This document shows positions 37,731 to 48,300 of a stretch of DNA of 64,000 bases, piece by piece. The DNA comes from Rhodospira trueperi. Its GTDB lineage: Bacteria > Pseudomonadota > Alphaproteobacteria > Rhodospirillales > Rhodospirillaceae. The notes below the pieces were generated by a model. The model saw only the letters and a program-made list of their open reading frames with translations. It made no database searches and was not told the DNA's origin. Position 1 is the stretch's first letter; every line of letters starts with the position of its first letter. Location of the stretch: positions 62,001 to 126,000 of the forward strand of contig NZ_FNAP01000011.1 in assembly GCF_900101965.1 (NCBI RefSeq). The letters are read 5' to 3'. The translations under genes and the position numbers were made by a program.

Positions 37731-39035
37731 ATGAAAAAGGAACGTGGACTCCGCGAACTTTATGAACAGGACCCGATTGCCGCCGACGAGGCCGTGTTCG
37801 GTCGCCGCTCCGGTCACGACCGTCGGGGCTTTCTGAAGGGCGCCGGACTGGCCGCCATGGGCGCCGCGCTGGGCTCGACCCTGCCGTTCGGCCGCACCAT
37901 GCCTGCGGGTCTCATTCCCGCCGCGCTTGCCGATTCGCTCGAGGATTTCGTCATTGAGGGCAAGAACGGCCTGACCGTTCTGAACGACAAGCCAGTAAAC
38001 GCGGAAACGCCGCCCCATCTGCTGGACGACGACATCACGCCTATCAAGCACTACTTCATCCGCAACAATGGTGTGCCGCCCCAGGATATCAGCCCCGACG
38101 GCTGGCGTTTGACCGTGGACGGCGAGGTCAACGAGGCTCTCGACCTGAGCATCCAGGATCTGGCCGACCGGTTCGAGGTCGTCACCCTGCGCCTGCAGCA
38201 TGAATGCGGCGGCAACGGCCGGGCCGGGTTCAATCCGCCGGCCAGTGGCAACCAGTGGACCACCGGCGCCATCGGCAACGCGGAATGGACCGGCGTGCGT
38301 ATGCGCGACGTGCTCAACGCCGCCGGGATCAAGGACAGCGCTCTTTATACCGCGCACTACGGGGCTGACAGTCACCTTTCCGGCGATCCGAACAAGCGGC
38401 CGATCTCGCGCGGCGTGCCGATCTGGAAAGCGATGGACCCGCACACCCTGATCGTCTGGCAGATGAACGGACAGGACATCCACCCAATGAACGGCGCGCC
38501 GTTGCGCATTCTGTGTCCGGGCTGGCCCGGCTCGACATCGCAGAAGTGGCTGACCCGCATCCAGGTGCGTGACGTGATCCACGACGGCACCAAGATGGCG
38601 GCGCCCAGCTACAGCGTGCCGATGTATTCCGTGCAGCCCGGCGCCGAGGTGGAGACGTCGGACTTCAAGGTGATCGAGTCCATGCCGGTCAAGTCCCTCA
38701 TCACGTACCCGCGAAGCGGCCACCGGCTTCCGACCGGACACCGCATCCTCCGGGTGCGCGGCCATGCCTGGTCCGGGGACGATGTGGTGACCGCCCTCGA
38801 CATCAGTTACGATTTTGGCGCCACGTGGACGCGCGCCGACCTGCAGGCCCCGCCCAACCGCTACTCGTGGCAGCGCTGGGAGGCCGAGATCACGTTCCCG
38901 ACCAAGGGCTACTACGAGATCTGGGCACGGGCGACCAACCACCGGGGACAGCAGCAGCCGTTCGTGCCGCCGTGGAACCCGAAGGGGTATCTCAACAACG
39001 CGATGCACCGCATCGCTGTCATGGTGCCCGCGTGA
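37731..39035 (+). CDS. sorA: SorA-type sulfite dehydrogenase, molybdopterin subunit
   Basis: 434 residues. Tat signal with DRRGFLKGAGLAAMGAAL at about 30-47, so exported folded with cofactor. Sulfite-oxidase fold: the Mo-ligand Cys is about residue 159 in LQHECGGNGRAGFNPP; Arg/Trp-rich blocks follow (PSYSVPMYSVQPGAE; RVRGHAWSGDDVVTALDIS dimerisation domain). It oxidises periplasmic sulfite to sulfate and passes electrons to the cytochrome c encoded immediately downstream. AGGGAGGG precedes the ATG. A SoxCD-like role is possible but less likely next to a single mono-haem partner. Confidence 0.9.
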   Translation: MKKERGLRELYEQDPIAADEAVFGRRSGHDRRGFLKGAGLAAMGAALGSTLPFGRTMPAGLIPAALADSLEDFVIEGKNGLTVLNDKPVNAETPPHLLDDDITPIKHYFIRNNGVPPQDISPDGWRLTVDGEVNEALDLSIQDLADRFEVVTLRLQHECGGNGRAGFNPPASGNQWTTGAIGNAEWTGVRMRDVLNAAGIKDSALYTAHYGADSHLSGDPNKRPISRGVPIWKAMDPHTLIVWQMNGQDIHPMNGAPLRILCPGWPGSTSQKWLTRIQVRDVIHDGTKMAAPSYSVPMYSVQPGAEVETSDFKVIESMPVKSLITYPRSGHRLPTGHRILRVRGHAWSGDDVVTALDISYDFGATWTRADLQAPPNRYSWQRWEAEITFPTKGYYEIWARATNHRGQQQPFVPPWNPKGYLNNAMHRIAVMVPA

Positions 39036-39439
39036 TGCGGCGCCCGGATCGGACCGCCGCGCGGCCCGGTCGGGGATGGCGAGAGAAGATGGTGGCGGTG
39101 GCCTGTGCCGTTGCCGTCCTTTTCCCCGGCAGCGCCATTGCGCAACAACGGGAGACGTTGCCCGGCGACGGCGAGGGAAAATGGATCGTCGAGTCGTGGT
39201 GCAGCGCCTGCCACTCCCTCAATATGGTCGTCCAACAGGGGATGTCCCGCCGGCGCTGGGACGAAACGCTGGTGTGGATGGTCGAGAAGCAGGGCATGCC
39301 GGAACTGCCGGACGACGCCCGCGAGACGGTCCTGGACTATCTCGCGGAACACTTCGGCCAGGAGCATCGGCCCGGCGGCAGGGCCGGTTCGCCGATGTCC
39401 ATCGGGACCGGGGTTCAGCCGCTGTTCCCGACACAGTAG
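39035..39439 (+). CDS. sorB: mono-haem cytochrome c, probable SorB partner
   Basis: 134 residues with a Sec signal (MVAVACAVAVLFPGSAIA). One haem site CSACH lies in VESWCSACHSLNMVVQQG, and a Met-containing helix follows (GMPELPDDARETVLDYLAEHF). It overlaps the sorA stop by one base (TGATG), so the two form a coupled SorAB sulfite:cytochrome c oxidoreductase. The real start could be the internal Met 18 residues later. Confidence 0.85.
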   Translation: MRRPDRTAARPGRGWREKMVAVACAVAVLFPGSAIAQQRETLPGDGEGKWIVESWCSACHSLNMVVQQGMSRRRWDETLVWMVEKQGMPELPDDARETVLDYLAEHFGQEHRPGGRAGSPMSIGTGVQPLFPTQ

Positions 39440-39529
39440 GCAGGGCGGATCGTGGCGCTTGTTGGCGGAAGATCGTGACGGCCGATGTCTCGCGCGGGGC
39501 ATCGGCCGGTGCCGTGGTGCCATGGCGGG

Positions 39530-40480
39530 CTATTGCAGCAGACCGGCGCTTTCGATGCCGTACAGCAACAGCGTGACCGTCACGATGGACAGCAGCGTCG
39601 TCACCAGGATGCTGGCCGAGGCCTGGTCCACCCAGGTCTCGAACTGTTGAGCCATGACGAAAACGTTGGACGCGGTCGGCAACGCCGCCAGCAGCACGGC
39701 CGTGCCCACCCACACCGGGTCGAACGGGCCGAAAAAGGTCAGCCCCGCCAGCATGATGAACGGATGGCCGAGCAGCTTCATGGGCACGATGTAGCCCAGC
39801 GCGCCCGGCACGCCCCGGGTGCGCCGGTTGGCCAGGGTGACCCCCATGGCGAACAGGGCGCACGGCGCCGCCGCCTGGGCCAGATAGTCGATCAGGCGGG
39901 CCAGGGGAGCCGGCGGTTCCCAGCCGGTGACGGCGGCGGCGACTCCCAGAAAGACCGCGACGATAAACGGATGCGTCACCACCTGACGCACCACCGTCAG
40001 CGCCAGCCGCGCCGGCGATTCGGTGTCGCGTCCGGCCAGCGCCATCATGGCCGGCGCCAGCGTGAAGTGCATGATGTTCTCGAAACAGAAGATCAGCGCC
40101 ACCGGGACGGCGGCCTCCGGCCCGAACACCAGGAGGGCCAGCCCCGGCCCCATGTAGCCGATGTTGCCGTAGGCGCCGGCCAGCCCCTGGATGGTCGAGT
40201 CCGCCACCTTGCCGCGCGAAAAGAGCATTCCCAGGCCGAACGTCACGGCGGCGACCGTGAAGGTCATGCCGACGTTCGTGGCGATGAAGCTCCACTGCGT
40301 CAGTTTCTCGACGGGTGTTTCGGACAGCAGGCTGAAGAACAGGGCCGGCAGCGCGATGTAGACGACGAAGACGTTCAGCCACCCGAGTTCCGAGACCGGC
40401 AGTTTCTTGGCCCGGCCGGCGATGCCGCCGACGGCGATCAGGCCGAAGAACGGCGCGATCAGACCGATGATCTCAAGCAT
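39530..40480 (-). CDS. AEC (auxin efflux carrier) family transporter
   Basis: 316 residues, about ten membrane helices in two similar halves, opening IIGLIAPFFGLIAVGGIAGR. Family landmarks are YIALPALFFSLLSE and GAYGNIGYMGPGLA in the first half and LPTASNVFVMAQQF in the second. Bacterial members export or import small organic acids such as malate or malonate; the substrate here is unknown. It lies 90 bp from the convergent cytochrome gene and about 48 bp from the thioesterase on the same strand, so the two may be co-transcribed. Confidence 0.9.
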   Translation of the reverse strand: MLEIIGLIAPFFGLIAVGGIAGRAKKLPVSELGWLNVFVVYIALPALFFSLLSETPVEKLTQWSFIATNVGMTFTVAAVTFGLGMLFSRGKVADSTIQGLAGAYGNIGYMGPGLALLVFGPEAAVPVALIFCFENIMHFTLAPAMMALAGRDTESPARLALTVVRQVVTHPFIVAVFLGVAAAVTGWEPPAPLARLIDYLAQAAAPCALFAMGVTLANRRTRGVPGALGYIVPMKLLGHPFIMLAGLTFFGPFDPVWVGTAVLLAALPTASNVFVMAQQFETWVDQASASILVTTLLSIVTVTLLLYGIESAGLLQ

Positions 40481-40527
40481 GCCTGCGGTCCTCAGCGTGG
40501 CGGCGGCACACGCGGCCCGTCCCCGGG

Positions 40528-40989
40528 CTACGTCCCGACCCGCATCATGGTCGCCTGCATCAGCGCCACGGGTTTTTCCGTGCCGTCTGTCTGTTCGGCG
40601 ATGACGGAGGCCTGCACCACCACGATCTGGCGGCCGGCGCGCAGCACCTGCCCCCGGGCGCGGAAGCGGTGCCCCACGGCCGGGGCCAGCAGGTTGTGCT
40701 TGAACTCGATGCTCAGCACGTTGCTGTCGGGCGGCATGACGGTGTAGGCGGCGTATCCGGCGGCGGTGTCGGCCAGCGCGGCCGTCACCCCGGCATGCAG
40801 AAAGCCGTTCTGTTGGGTCAGGTCCTCGCGGAACGGCATGACCAGTTCGACGGCGCCAGGGGCGACATCGGTCACGCTGGCCCCAAGGGTGGCCATGAAC
40901 GCCTGACTCGCGAAACTGTCACGCACACGCTGGACATAGTCCGGGCATCCGGGCGAGAACGAGGGAGGGGTGATCGGGGCCGTGTCCAT
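40528..40989 (-). CDS. PaaI-type hotdog thioesterase
   Basis: 153 residues, one hotdog domain. The catalytic-helix motif QNGFLHAGVTAALADTAAGY contains the conserved HAG...D pattern of PaaI/YdiI thioesterases; FKHNLLAPAVGHRFRARGQV follows. It probably hydrolyses an acyl- or aryl-CoA. It is divergent from a TetR gene with a palindrome between them, suggesting local repression lifted by an acyl-CoA-like ligand. Confidence 0.88.
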   Translation of the reverse strand: MDTAPITPPSFSPGCPDYVQRVRDSFASQAFMATLGASVTDVAPGAVELVMPFREDLTQQNGFLHAGVTAALADTAAGYAAYTVMPPDSNVLSIEFKHNLLAPAVGHRFRARGQVLRAGRQIVVVQASVIAEQTDGTEKPVALMQATMMRVGT

Positions 40990-41032
40990 GATGGGGTGCC
41001 GTCCTGGTGATCCGCGCGGCGGAGGGAAAAGT

Positions 41033-41046
41033 ATACGCCAACGTAT
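41033..41046. promoter_or_regulatory. candidate TetR operator
   Basis: ATACG-CCAA-CGTAT inverted repeat between the divergent thioesterase and TetR genes, about 45 bp from the thioesterase start. TetR regulators commonly bind such sites in their own divergent promoter. Confidence 0.5.
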
Positions 41047-41109
41047 GGACGGACCCCGGTCCCGTCAAGACGCAAGCGGCTCACGCCGCGCCGGCCTGGA
41101 GGCGATACC

Positions 41110-41685
41110 CTGAGGGAAGCCAAGACACACCGCGACGCGTGGCTGGAGGCCGCCTTCGCCATGCTGGCCGAGGGGGGCGTGGACAATGTCCGCGTCGAGC
41201 CGCTGGCCCGGCGACTGAACGTGACCAAGGGTGGGTTCTATTGGCACTTCCGCGATCGCGCGGACGTGCTGGCGGTGATGCTGGAGCGCTGGCGCGATGG
41301 CCGCGTGGCGGTGATCGTCCGTCATGTGGCGCCGGGCGAGGACGAGGACGCCGAGGCCGTGCTGCGCCGCCTGCTGGACCGCTATCTGGACCATCCGAAT
41401 CCCCGGGGCTCGGCCATCGAAATGGCGGTGCGCGACTGGGCGCGTCACGACCCCGCCGCCGCCGAGGCGGTGGCCGAGGTGGACCGCGCCCGCCTGGCCC
41501 ACGTCACGCCGCTGTTCGAATCCCTGGGCATGGATGCCTGCGAGGCGCGGGCGCGGGCGCGCCTGTTCTACGCCTATGTGTTCGGCCAGAACCTGCTGAC
41601 CCCGGGCACCGGCGACGCGGCCGAGACCACACGGGTGTCCGACCGCATCACCGCCATTCTGCTGGGCCGCGACGCGTCCGCATGA
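41110..41685 (+). CDS. TetR/AcrR family transcriptional regulator
   Basis: About 191 residues if it begins at a CTG at 41110, which has GGAGG seven bases upstream. The in-frame ATG at 41161 would cut off the first DNA-binding helix (REAKTHRDAWLEAAFAM). The HTH reads VEPLARRLNVTKGGFYWHFRDRADV, typical of TetR. The C-terminal ligand domain is divergent (YLDHPNPRGSAIEMAVRDWA). No ATG, GTG or TTG exists between the CTG and the upstream palindrome. It probably controls the divergent thioesterase/transporter pair. Confidence 0.85.
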   Translation: MREAKTHRDAWLEAAFAMLAEGGVDNVRVEPLARRLNVTKGGFYWHFRDRADVLAVMLERWRDGRVAVIVRHVAPGEDEDAEAVLRRLLDRYLDHPNPRGSAIEMAVRDWARHDPAAAEAVAEVDRARLAHVTPLFESLGMDACEARARARLFYAYVFGQNLLTPGTGDAAETTRVSDRITAILLGRDASA

Positions 41686-41731
41686 TCCGGTCTTCGTCTG
41701 AATCCTGAAGGCCGCGTTGATGGATGGGAGG

Positions 41732-42766
41732 TCAGGCGTCGGCGGCCTTCAGCGCGTCCATGAGCGCCCGATAGCGCGCCACCACGGACGCGCGCGAGAA
41801 CTCGGCCGCCACCCGTTCCAGCCCGCGCCCGGCCAGATGCGCCCCCAGGTCCCGGCTGTCCAGAACACGCCGGATCGCGCCGGCCAGCGCGGCGGCGTCG
41901 TCCTTCGGCACCAACAGGGCGTCGTCCCCGTCGCGCACCATCTCGGCCGGGCCGGCGGCATCGGCCACGACCAGAGGCTTGCCGTGCGCCCAGGCCTCGA
42001 CGGTGACGGTGCCGTTCGGCTCGTAGCGCGAGGGGAACACCACCATGTCGGCGGCGCCCATCAAGGCCGTGCGGTCGGTGCGCCAGCCCAGGAAGCGCAC
42101 CCGCCCGGCCACGCCCAGGCTGTCCGCCAGGGCCTCCAGTTCGGCCCGGTTCGGCCCCTCGCCGGCGATCCACAGCCACGCCGCCGGCACCTCGACCAGC
42201 GCATGCAACAGTACGTCCAACCCCTTGGCCGGGTGCAGCCGGCCCAGCGCCAGCAGCAACGGCGCGTCGTCGGGCGTGCCGTGGTCGGCGCGCGGCACCG
42301 GGACCGCCGCCGCGTCCACTTCGCAGAAGTTGGGGATGGTATGCACGCGGTGCTCGGGCCAGCCGCCGTCCAGGATATGGCGCCGGATGCCGGGGATGAT
42401 GGCGATCAGGTGGTCGAAACCCCGGTAGTACTTCAGGTCGTAGTAACCGCCCAGGCGCGCGGCGCGCAGCCACGGCCCGGCCGGCAGCTTCGATGCCGCC
42501 CGGTTCATCCAGGCTAGCGCGACCGTCGCGCCGTGGTCGCGCAAATGACGGCGCAGAATGCCGGGCGTGCGAAGGTCCAGCCCGCCCCCGAACGGCGCGG
42601 TCTCGACGGTGCAGCCGGCCGCGCGCAGGGCCTCGACCCGGTGCGCGTGCGGGCGGATGACCAGCGATTGGTCCACGCCGTCGCCTTCCAGCGCGGCGGC
42701 CAACGTGGTGAAGAAGGTCTCCGCGCCCCCGTGGGCGGCGCCGGCCATGACCTGGGTAAGATGCAT
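41732..42766 (-). CDS. glycosyltransferase family 4 protein
   Basis: About 344 residues from the ATG at 42766. N-terminal MHLTQVMAGAAHGGAETFF is the GT4 donor-loop opening; the C-terminal Rossmann domain shows LLALGRLHPAKGLDVLLHAL, the IAGEGPNRAEL block and the nucleotide-sugar E-x7-E motif in PSRYEPNGTVTVEAWAHG. A GTG at 42817 overlaps the stop of the upstream gene by four bases (GTGA) and would add 17 residues; no purine-rich site precedes the ATG, so coupled initiation at the GTG is a real alternative. Last gene of a three-gene operon. Confidence 0.9.
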   Translation of the reverse strand: MHLTQVMAGAAHGGAETFFTTLAAALEGDGVDQSLVIRPHAHRVEALRAAGCTVETAPFGGGLDLRTPGILRRHLRDHGATVALAWMNRAASKLPAGPWLRAARLGGYYDLKYYRGFDHLIAIIPGIRRHILDGGWPEHRVHTIPNFCEVDAAAVPVPRADHGTPDDAPLLLALGRLHPAKGLDVLLHALVEVPAAWLWIAGEGPNRAELEALADSLGVAGRVRFLGWRTDRTALMGAADMVVFPSRYEPNGTVTVEAWAHGKPLVVADAAGPAEMVRDGDDALLVPKDDAAALAGAIRRVLDSRDLGAHLAGRGLERVAAEFSRASVVARYRALMDALKAADA

Positions 42767-42813
42767 GGGAGGGGCTTTCGTCACAGAACAGGACACGGAC
42801 GCGGTTCCGCCGC

Positions 42814-44088
42814 TCACTCCACCGCCATGATGGCTTCCCAGCGCTTGAACGCGTCCAGGCCGTCGATCATGACGCCGTCAAAGCCCAGGTCCATCACCGC
42901 GACGAAGTATTCCCCAAGCTGATTTTTCCACGCCGGGTCCCAGAATTCGGTGAAGTGCGCCCCGGGCCGGCCCAGCGCGGTGGCCGACAGCCAGCGCGGC
43001 GTGCCCAGGTCCCAGGACGGCTCCCAGTAATACTCGTCGGCGTTGGCGTAGCCGACGTCGAACGCCGCCATCACCAACCGACGCGCGCCCAGCTTTTTGT
43101 AGCGCAGTTCGCGGACGTGCTGCGCCGCCAGGGCCTTTTCCCCCAGTACGAAGGGGTCCAACACCAAAATGTCGTGGTTGGTCTCGCGCAGCGCCCCGAT
43201 CAGCAGGCTCACGTCGCCGAACCCCGACGCATCCTCCAGCACCAGGATGGAGCGGGCCTGTTGGGGATCGGTGATGTTGTCCGCGTTCTCGCCCCAGGGG
43301 CGTTCGGTCGGAATGTCGTCGAGGCGGCCCTGGGGATCGGTATCGACATGAATCAGCAGGCCGGCGGTGCGGGCGCGGCGGCGCGCCTCGTCGGCGATGT
43401 CCGGGCTGGCGCAGTGGTCGATGGAGGCCAGAACCATGTTCAGGTCCGCCAGACGCACCAAGTCCTCGTCACTGACCGGCGGTTCGCCGCAGAACTGGCC
43501 GTCGATCACGAAGCCGTCGATGGCGGCCAGGAATCCGCTGGCCGGTTCGCCAACGCCGGCCGCCGGGCTGTCCGGGTCCAGGTTGCCCTGTCCGGCGCGG
43601 GCGATCCGGGCCGCCTCCAGCACGGCGGCGCGGCGGCTCCGGAAGGCCAGTGGCGCGCCCCCGCGCGCCAGGACGGCGAAGCCCGGCTGGCGGGCGCGGG
43701 CATAGCGCGACAGCTCCTGGACAATGGCCCGCAGTTCAGCGCGCACGTCGGGAACCAGCCAGGGCGGCAGGGACAGGATCGGCTCCCCGGGGTCCTCGGT
43801 GGCCTCGCGCGCGGCCTCGCGCGCCTCCCTCTGGCGGCGGAGCAGGTCGAGCAGGCCCGGCTGGTCGTCTCCGCCACTGGACAGGCCCTGCGGGTCCATG
43901 CCCTCCTGCTCCGGTTCCAGCCCGATGTCCCGCAATTGCTGCATCAGGCTTTGGGTCCCGGAGGGAGGCGGCGCCACCATCGCCGGCCCCTCGGCGGGCG
44001 CCGGCTCGTCGGCGGCGCGCGCGGCCCCCCCGGCCATCAGCGCAACGCCCAGGGCGAGGGGAAGAAGTCGGGAAACCATCCTGCTCAT
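42814..44088 (-). CDS. secreted GH114-like (endo-alpha-1,4-polygalactosaminidase-type) protein
   Basis: 424 residues with a signal peptide ([18 protein letters not shown]) and a Pro/Glu/Gln-rich linker to about residue 100. The rest is a TIM-barrel-like domain with [56 protein letters not shown] and the closing [24 protein letters not shown], which resembles the acidic end of GH114/TM1410-type proteins. Substrates of the family are galactosamine-containing polysaccharides; this one is inferred. It overlaps the upstream FAD gene by four bases and the downstream GT4 by up to four. Confidence 0.7.
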   Translation of the reverse strand: MSRMVSRLLPLALGVALMAGGAARAADEPAPAEGPAMVAPPPSGTQSLMQQLRDIGLEPEQEGMDPQGLSSGGDDQPGLLDLLRRQREAREAAREATEDPGEPILSLPPWLVPDVRAELRAIVQELSRYARARQPGFAVLARGGAPLAFRSRRAAVLEAARIARAGQGNLDPDSPAAGVGEPASGFLAAIDGFVIDGQFCGEPPVSDEDLVRLADLNMVLASIDHCASPDIADEARRRARTAGLLIHVDTDPQGRLDDIPTERPWGENADNITDPQQARSILVLEDASGFGDVSLLIGALRETNHDILVLDPFVLGEKALAAQHVRELRYKKLGARRLVMAAFDVGYANADEYYWEPSWDLGTPRWLSATALGRPGAHFTEFWDPAWKNQLGEYFVAVMDLGFDGVMIDGLDAFKRWEAIMAVE

Positions 44089-45203
44089 GCGGTCCACTCC
44101 GCCACGGTCTCGGCGATGGCGAGACAACTGGTCAGGCCCGGGCTCTCGATGCCGTACAGTGCCGCATAGCCGGGAACCCGCGTCTCGCGCGGGGACTGTA
44201 TCACGAAATCGCGCGCGGGTTCTCCCGGAGCCTGCACCTTGGGACGGATTCCGGCATAGGCCGGGGACAGCGCGCCGTCGGGCAGCCCCGGCCAGTAGCG
44301 GCGGATGCCGTCCACGAAGAGGGCGGCACGGCCCGGGTCCACGGTGTAGTCGATGCGGTCGATCCACTCCACGTCCGGCCCGAAGCGGCCCTGCCCGCCC
44401 AGATCGCGGGTGTAGTGCAGCCCCAGGCTGGCCGGCCCGGGCACCGGATAGATCAGGCGGCGGAAGGGCGCCCGGCCGCTCAGCGCGAAATACACGCCGC
44501 GCGCCAAATGCAGCGGCGGCACCGTCTCGGGCGGCACGCCGGCGATGGCCCGGGCGACCGCCTGGGCGCCCAACCCGGCGCAGTTGACGACGCCGCGCGC
44601 GCGCAGGCGCATGGGGGCCTCGCCGCCAACGTCCAGATCCACCCCCCCGTCCACCACCCGTCCGCCCGTGACCGGGCTGCGCAGCGCCAGCGCCGCGCCC
44701 GCCGCCTCGGCGTCGCCCAGCAGGGACAGCATCAGGCCGTGACTGTCGAGGATCCCCGTCTCCGGCGACAGCAGCGCCGCCGTGCAGGCCAGGCCATCCG
44801 GCTCCAGCGCCATGGCCTCGGCGCCGGAGAGCCAGGGCAAGTCCACCCCGGCCGCCGCCGCCCGCGCCTGGACCGCGCGCAGGGCGTCGTGTTCGGCCTC
44901 GCCGCCGGCGGGGCTGGCGACGATCAGCTTGCCGCATGTGTCGTGGGCGATGCCGCGCTCGGCCAGATAGCGATAGAGCATCCGGCGGCCCCGCACGCAC
45001 AGGCGCGCTTTCAGGCTGCCCTCCGGGTAGTACACGCCGGCATGGATGACTTCGCTGTTGCGCGACGAGGTGGCGGTGCCGAAGGCCTCGGCGGCCTCCA
45101 GGATGACGACCTCGCACCCGGCCAGGGCCAGCGCGCGCGCCACCGCGAGGCCCACGACGCCGGCCCCGATCACCACGCGTTCGACGGTCTCAGGGGTGGT
45201 CAC
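44085..45203 (-). CDS. FAD-dependent oxidoreductase, L-2-hydroxyglutarate oxidase-like
   Basis: 372 residues from the GTG at 45203. Dinucleotide motif [20 protein letters not shown], then [21 protein letters not shown], a block typical of the LhgO/L2HGDH group within the DAO superfamily. [18 protein letters not shown] and [16 protein letters not shown] close the FAD site. Probably oxidises a 2-hydroxyacid to the 2-oxoacid with electrons to quinone or oxygen. First gene of the FAD-GH114-GT4 operon, an unexpected company. A longer start at 45329 would overlap the mfd stop region and is not needed. Confidence 0.88.
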   Translation of the reverse strand: MTTPETVERVVIGAGVVGLAVARALALAGCEVVILEAAEAFGTATSSRNSEVIHAGVYYPEGSLKARLCVRGRRMLYRYLAERGIAHDTCGKLIVASPAGGEAEHDALRAVQARAAAAGVDLPWLSGAEAMALEPDGLACTAALLSPETGILDSHGLMLSLLGDAEAAGAALALRSPVTGGRVVDGGVDLDVGGEAPMRLRARGVVNCAGLGAQAVARAIAGVPPETVPPLHLARGVYFALSGRAPFRRLIYPVPGPASLGLHYTRDLGGQGRFGPDVEWIDRIDYTVDPGRAALFVDGIRRYWPGLPDGALSPAYAGIRPKVQAPGEPARDFVIQSPRETRVPGYAALYGIESPGLTSCLAIAETVAEWTA

Positions 45204-45334
45204 GGAGGGAGCCTCGTCTTTGAACGGAGCATGACGGCGATGGAGGATGGACCCGTCCGGTCGGTGCGCGCAAAGTACCGCGCGCCCGATCCCTTGGCCA
45301 GCGGAATGCCGGGGGCGCGGCTTTCGCAAGGCGC

Positions 45335-48300
45335 CTACCCCGCCGCCACCCCGGCCAGATCCTTCATCAGCCGGTGCAGGCCCTGCAAACGCCGCGCGTC
45401 GTCCGCCCAGTCGCGCTTGGCGACCAGCTTGTGGTCGGGCCGGAGTTTCACGCTCGTCACGTTCTTGCCGATGAACTGCACCAGCCCGGCCGGGTTGGGG
45501 AAGTCGTTACCCCGGAAGGTGATGACCGCGCCCTTCGGCCCGGCGTCGATCTTCTCCGCGTTGGCCATACGGCACAGAACCTTGATGCGGATCACCTTCA
45601 ACAGGTTCTCGACTTCGGTCGGCAGCGGGCCGAAGCGATCGATCATCTCGGCCGCCAGCGCCTCGACCTCGTCGTCCGCCGTCACGTCTCCGATGCGCCG
45701 GTACAGCGACAGCCGCACCCCCAGGTCGGGCACGTAGCCCTCGGGGATCAGGATCGGCGAGCCAAGGGTGATCTGCGGCGACCAGGTCTCCTCGGCCGCC
45801 TCCATCCCCTCGCCCGAGCGGGCGGCGGCCACCGCCTCCTCCAGCAGGTGCTGATAGAGTTCGATGCCGACCTCGCGGATATGGCCGGATTGCTCATCGC
45901 CCAGCAGGTTGCCCGCCCCGCGAATGTCCAGGTCGTGGCTGGCCAACGTGAACCCGGCCCCCAGGGTGTCGAGCGTCTGCATGACATCCAGCCGTTTCTC
46001 GGCCGCCTTGGAGAGTTTCCGGTTCGGCCGGATGGTCAGGTAGGCATAGCCGCGCGCCTTGGCCCGCCCGACGCGGCCGCGCAACTGATAGAGCTGGCCC
46101 AGCCCGAACATGTCGGCGCGGTGAATGATGATGGTGTTGACGCGCGGCATGTCGAGGCCGCTCTCGATGATGTTGGTCGCCAGCAGGATGTCATACTGCC
46201 CGTCGGCGAAGGCGGTCATGACGTCCTCAAGCTGCTTCGCCGCCATCTGGCCGTGGGCGACGGCCACCTTGACCTCGGGGACAAGAGCTTCCAGCCGCTC
46301 CGCCACCTCGTCGATGTCCTTCAGGCGCGGACAGACATAGAAGCACTGCCCGCCCCGGTAGCGCTCACGCAAAATGGCCTCGCGGATCACCACCGGATCG
46401 AACGGCAGCACGAACGTCCGCACCGCCAGCCGGTCCACCGGCGGGGTCGCGATCAGGCTCATCTCGCGCACCCCGGTCAGCGCCAGTTGCAGGGTGCGCG
46501 GGATCGGCGTGGCGGTCAGGGTCAGGACGTGGACATCGCTCTTGAGCTGTTTCAGGCGCTCCTTGTGCGCGACGCCGAAGTGCTGCTCCTCGTCGATGAT
46601 CAGCAGGCCCAGGGTCTTGAAGTGAATCGACTTGGCCAGCAGGGCATGCGTGCCGACAACGACATCGAGCGTACCGCTGGCCAGTTCGGCCTTCACCGCC
46701 GTGGCCGCCTTGCCGGTGACCAGCCGCGACAGGTGGCCGACCCGCACCGGCAGGCCGGCAAAGCGTTCGCTGAACGTCTTGTAGTGTTGGCGCGCCAGCA
46801 ATGTCGTCGGCACCACCACCGCCACCTGCTGGCCCGACAGCGCGGCGACGAAGGCGGCGCGCAGTGCCACCTCGGTCTTGCCGAAGCCGACGTCGCCGCA
46901 GACCAGCCGGTCCATGGGCTTGCCGTCGCCCAGGTCCTCCAGCGTTTCCCCGATGGCCCGCAACTGGTCGTCGGTCTCGACGTAGGGGAAGCGGGCGGCG
47001 AATTCGTCGTACAGGCCCTCGGGCGGCGTGTAGACCTCGGCCTTGCGGAGATGGCGGGCGGCGGCCACCTGGATCAACTGCTCCGCCATATCGCGGATGC
47101 GGTTCTTCAGCTTGGCCTTGCGCGCCTGCCAACCCACCCCGCCCAGCTTGTCGAGGTTCACCCCGGCGGTCTCGGAACCGTAGCGGGACAGGACCTCGAT
47201 GTTCTCCACCGGGACGAACAGCTTGTCCTCGCCAGCGTAGATGACCCGGATGCAGTCGTGCGGCGCGCCGCCGACCGTCAGCGTCTCCAGCCCGTCATAG
47301 CGGCCGATGCCATGATCGACGTGCACCACCAGATCGCCCTCGACCAGAGTCGAGGCGTCCTGGATGAACGAGTCGGCCTTGCGCTTCTTCTTCTGCGGTC
47401 GGGCGAGGCGGTCGCCGAGTACGTCCTGTTCGGCGATGACGGCCATTTCAGGGGTCTCGAACCCCCGGTCCAAGCCCAGCGCCACCAGGGCCAGGGCGTC
47501 TTTGTGCGCCGTGGCGAGATCGGCCCAGTTTTCCACGGTTTCCACGGGCGCCGATCCGTGATCGCGGATCAGTCCGCCCAGCCGATCGCGCGAGCCTAGC
47601 GAGTGCGCCGCCAGCACCACCCGTTTCCCGGCGTGGATGCGCTCGCCGGCGTGGGCGGCGACGGCCTCGAACACGTTCTCGCCGGTGCGGGCGCGCACGT
47701 CGGCGAAGTCGCGACCGGGCCGGCCCTCCATGTCCAGGGTGTCCGGCGCCGCCTCGGCCGGGGCGTAGGGCGACAGGTCGAACACGCGGGGCGCCGCGCC
47801 CAACAAACGTGCCCAGTCCTCGTCCGTCAGGAACAGCCGCTCCGGCGGAATCGGGTTGTAGATCAGGCCGCCCTCGCCCGAGCCCGACACGGCGATGTCG
47901 CGCCGGGCGGCGTGGTATTCCTCGATCTGCTCCCAGCGCGCGGCGCGGGCGGCCTCGGCGTCGGGATCGAGGGTGACGATCGCCTCGGGCGCATAGGCCA
48001 GCAGCGTGTCCATGCCGTCGTGGAACAGCGGCAGCCAGTGTTCCATGCCGGCCATGGCCTGCCCGGCGGAGATGGTTTCGTACAGCGCGTCCTCGCGTTT
48101 CGGCGCGCCGAACAATTCGCGATAACCGGAACGGAAGCGGGCGATGGAGGCGTCGTCCAGCGTCAGTTCGCTCATGGGCTTGAGGACGACGCGGTCGGCC
48201 TCGCCGGTGGTGCGCTGGCTGACGGCGTCGAACACGCGCAGGCCGTCCACCTCGTCGCCGAACAGGTCCAGGCGCAGCGGGTCGGCGTGGCCGGGCGGGA

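Noticed and set aside
42814-45117. A single 767-residue fusion of oxidoreductase antisense product and GH114-like protein
   Set aside because: The upstream part is an out-of-frame Arg/Gly-rich reading of the FAD gene; the true GH114-like start is the ATG at 44088 with a signal peptide.
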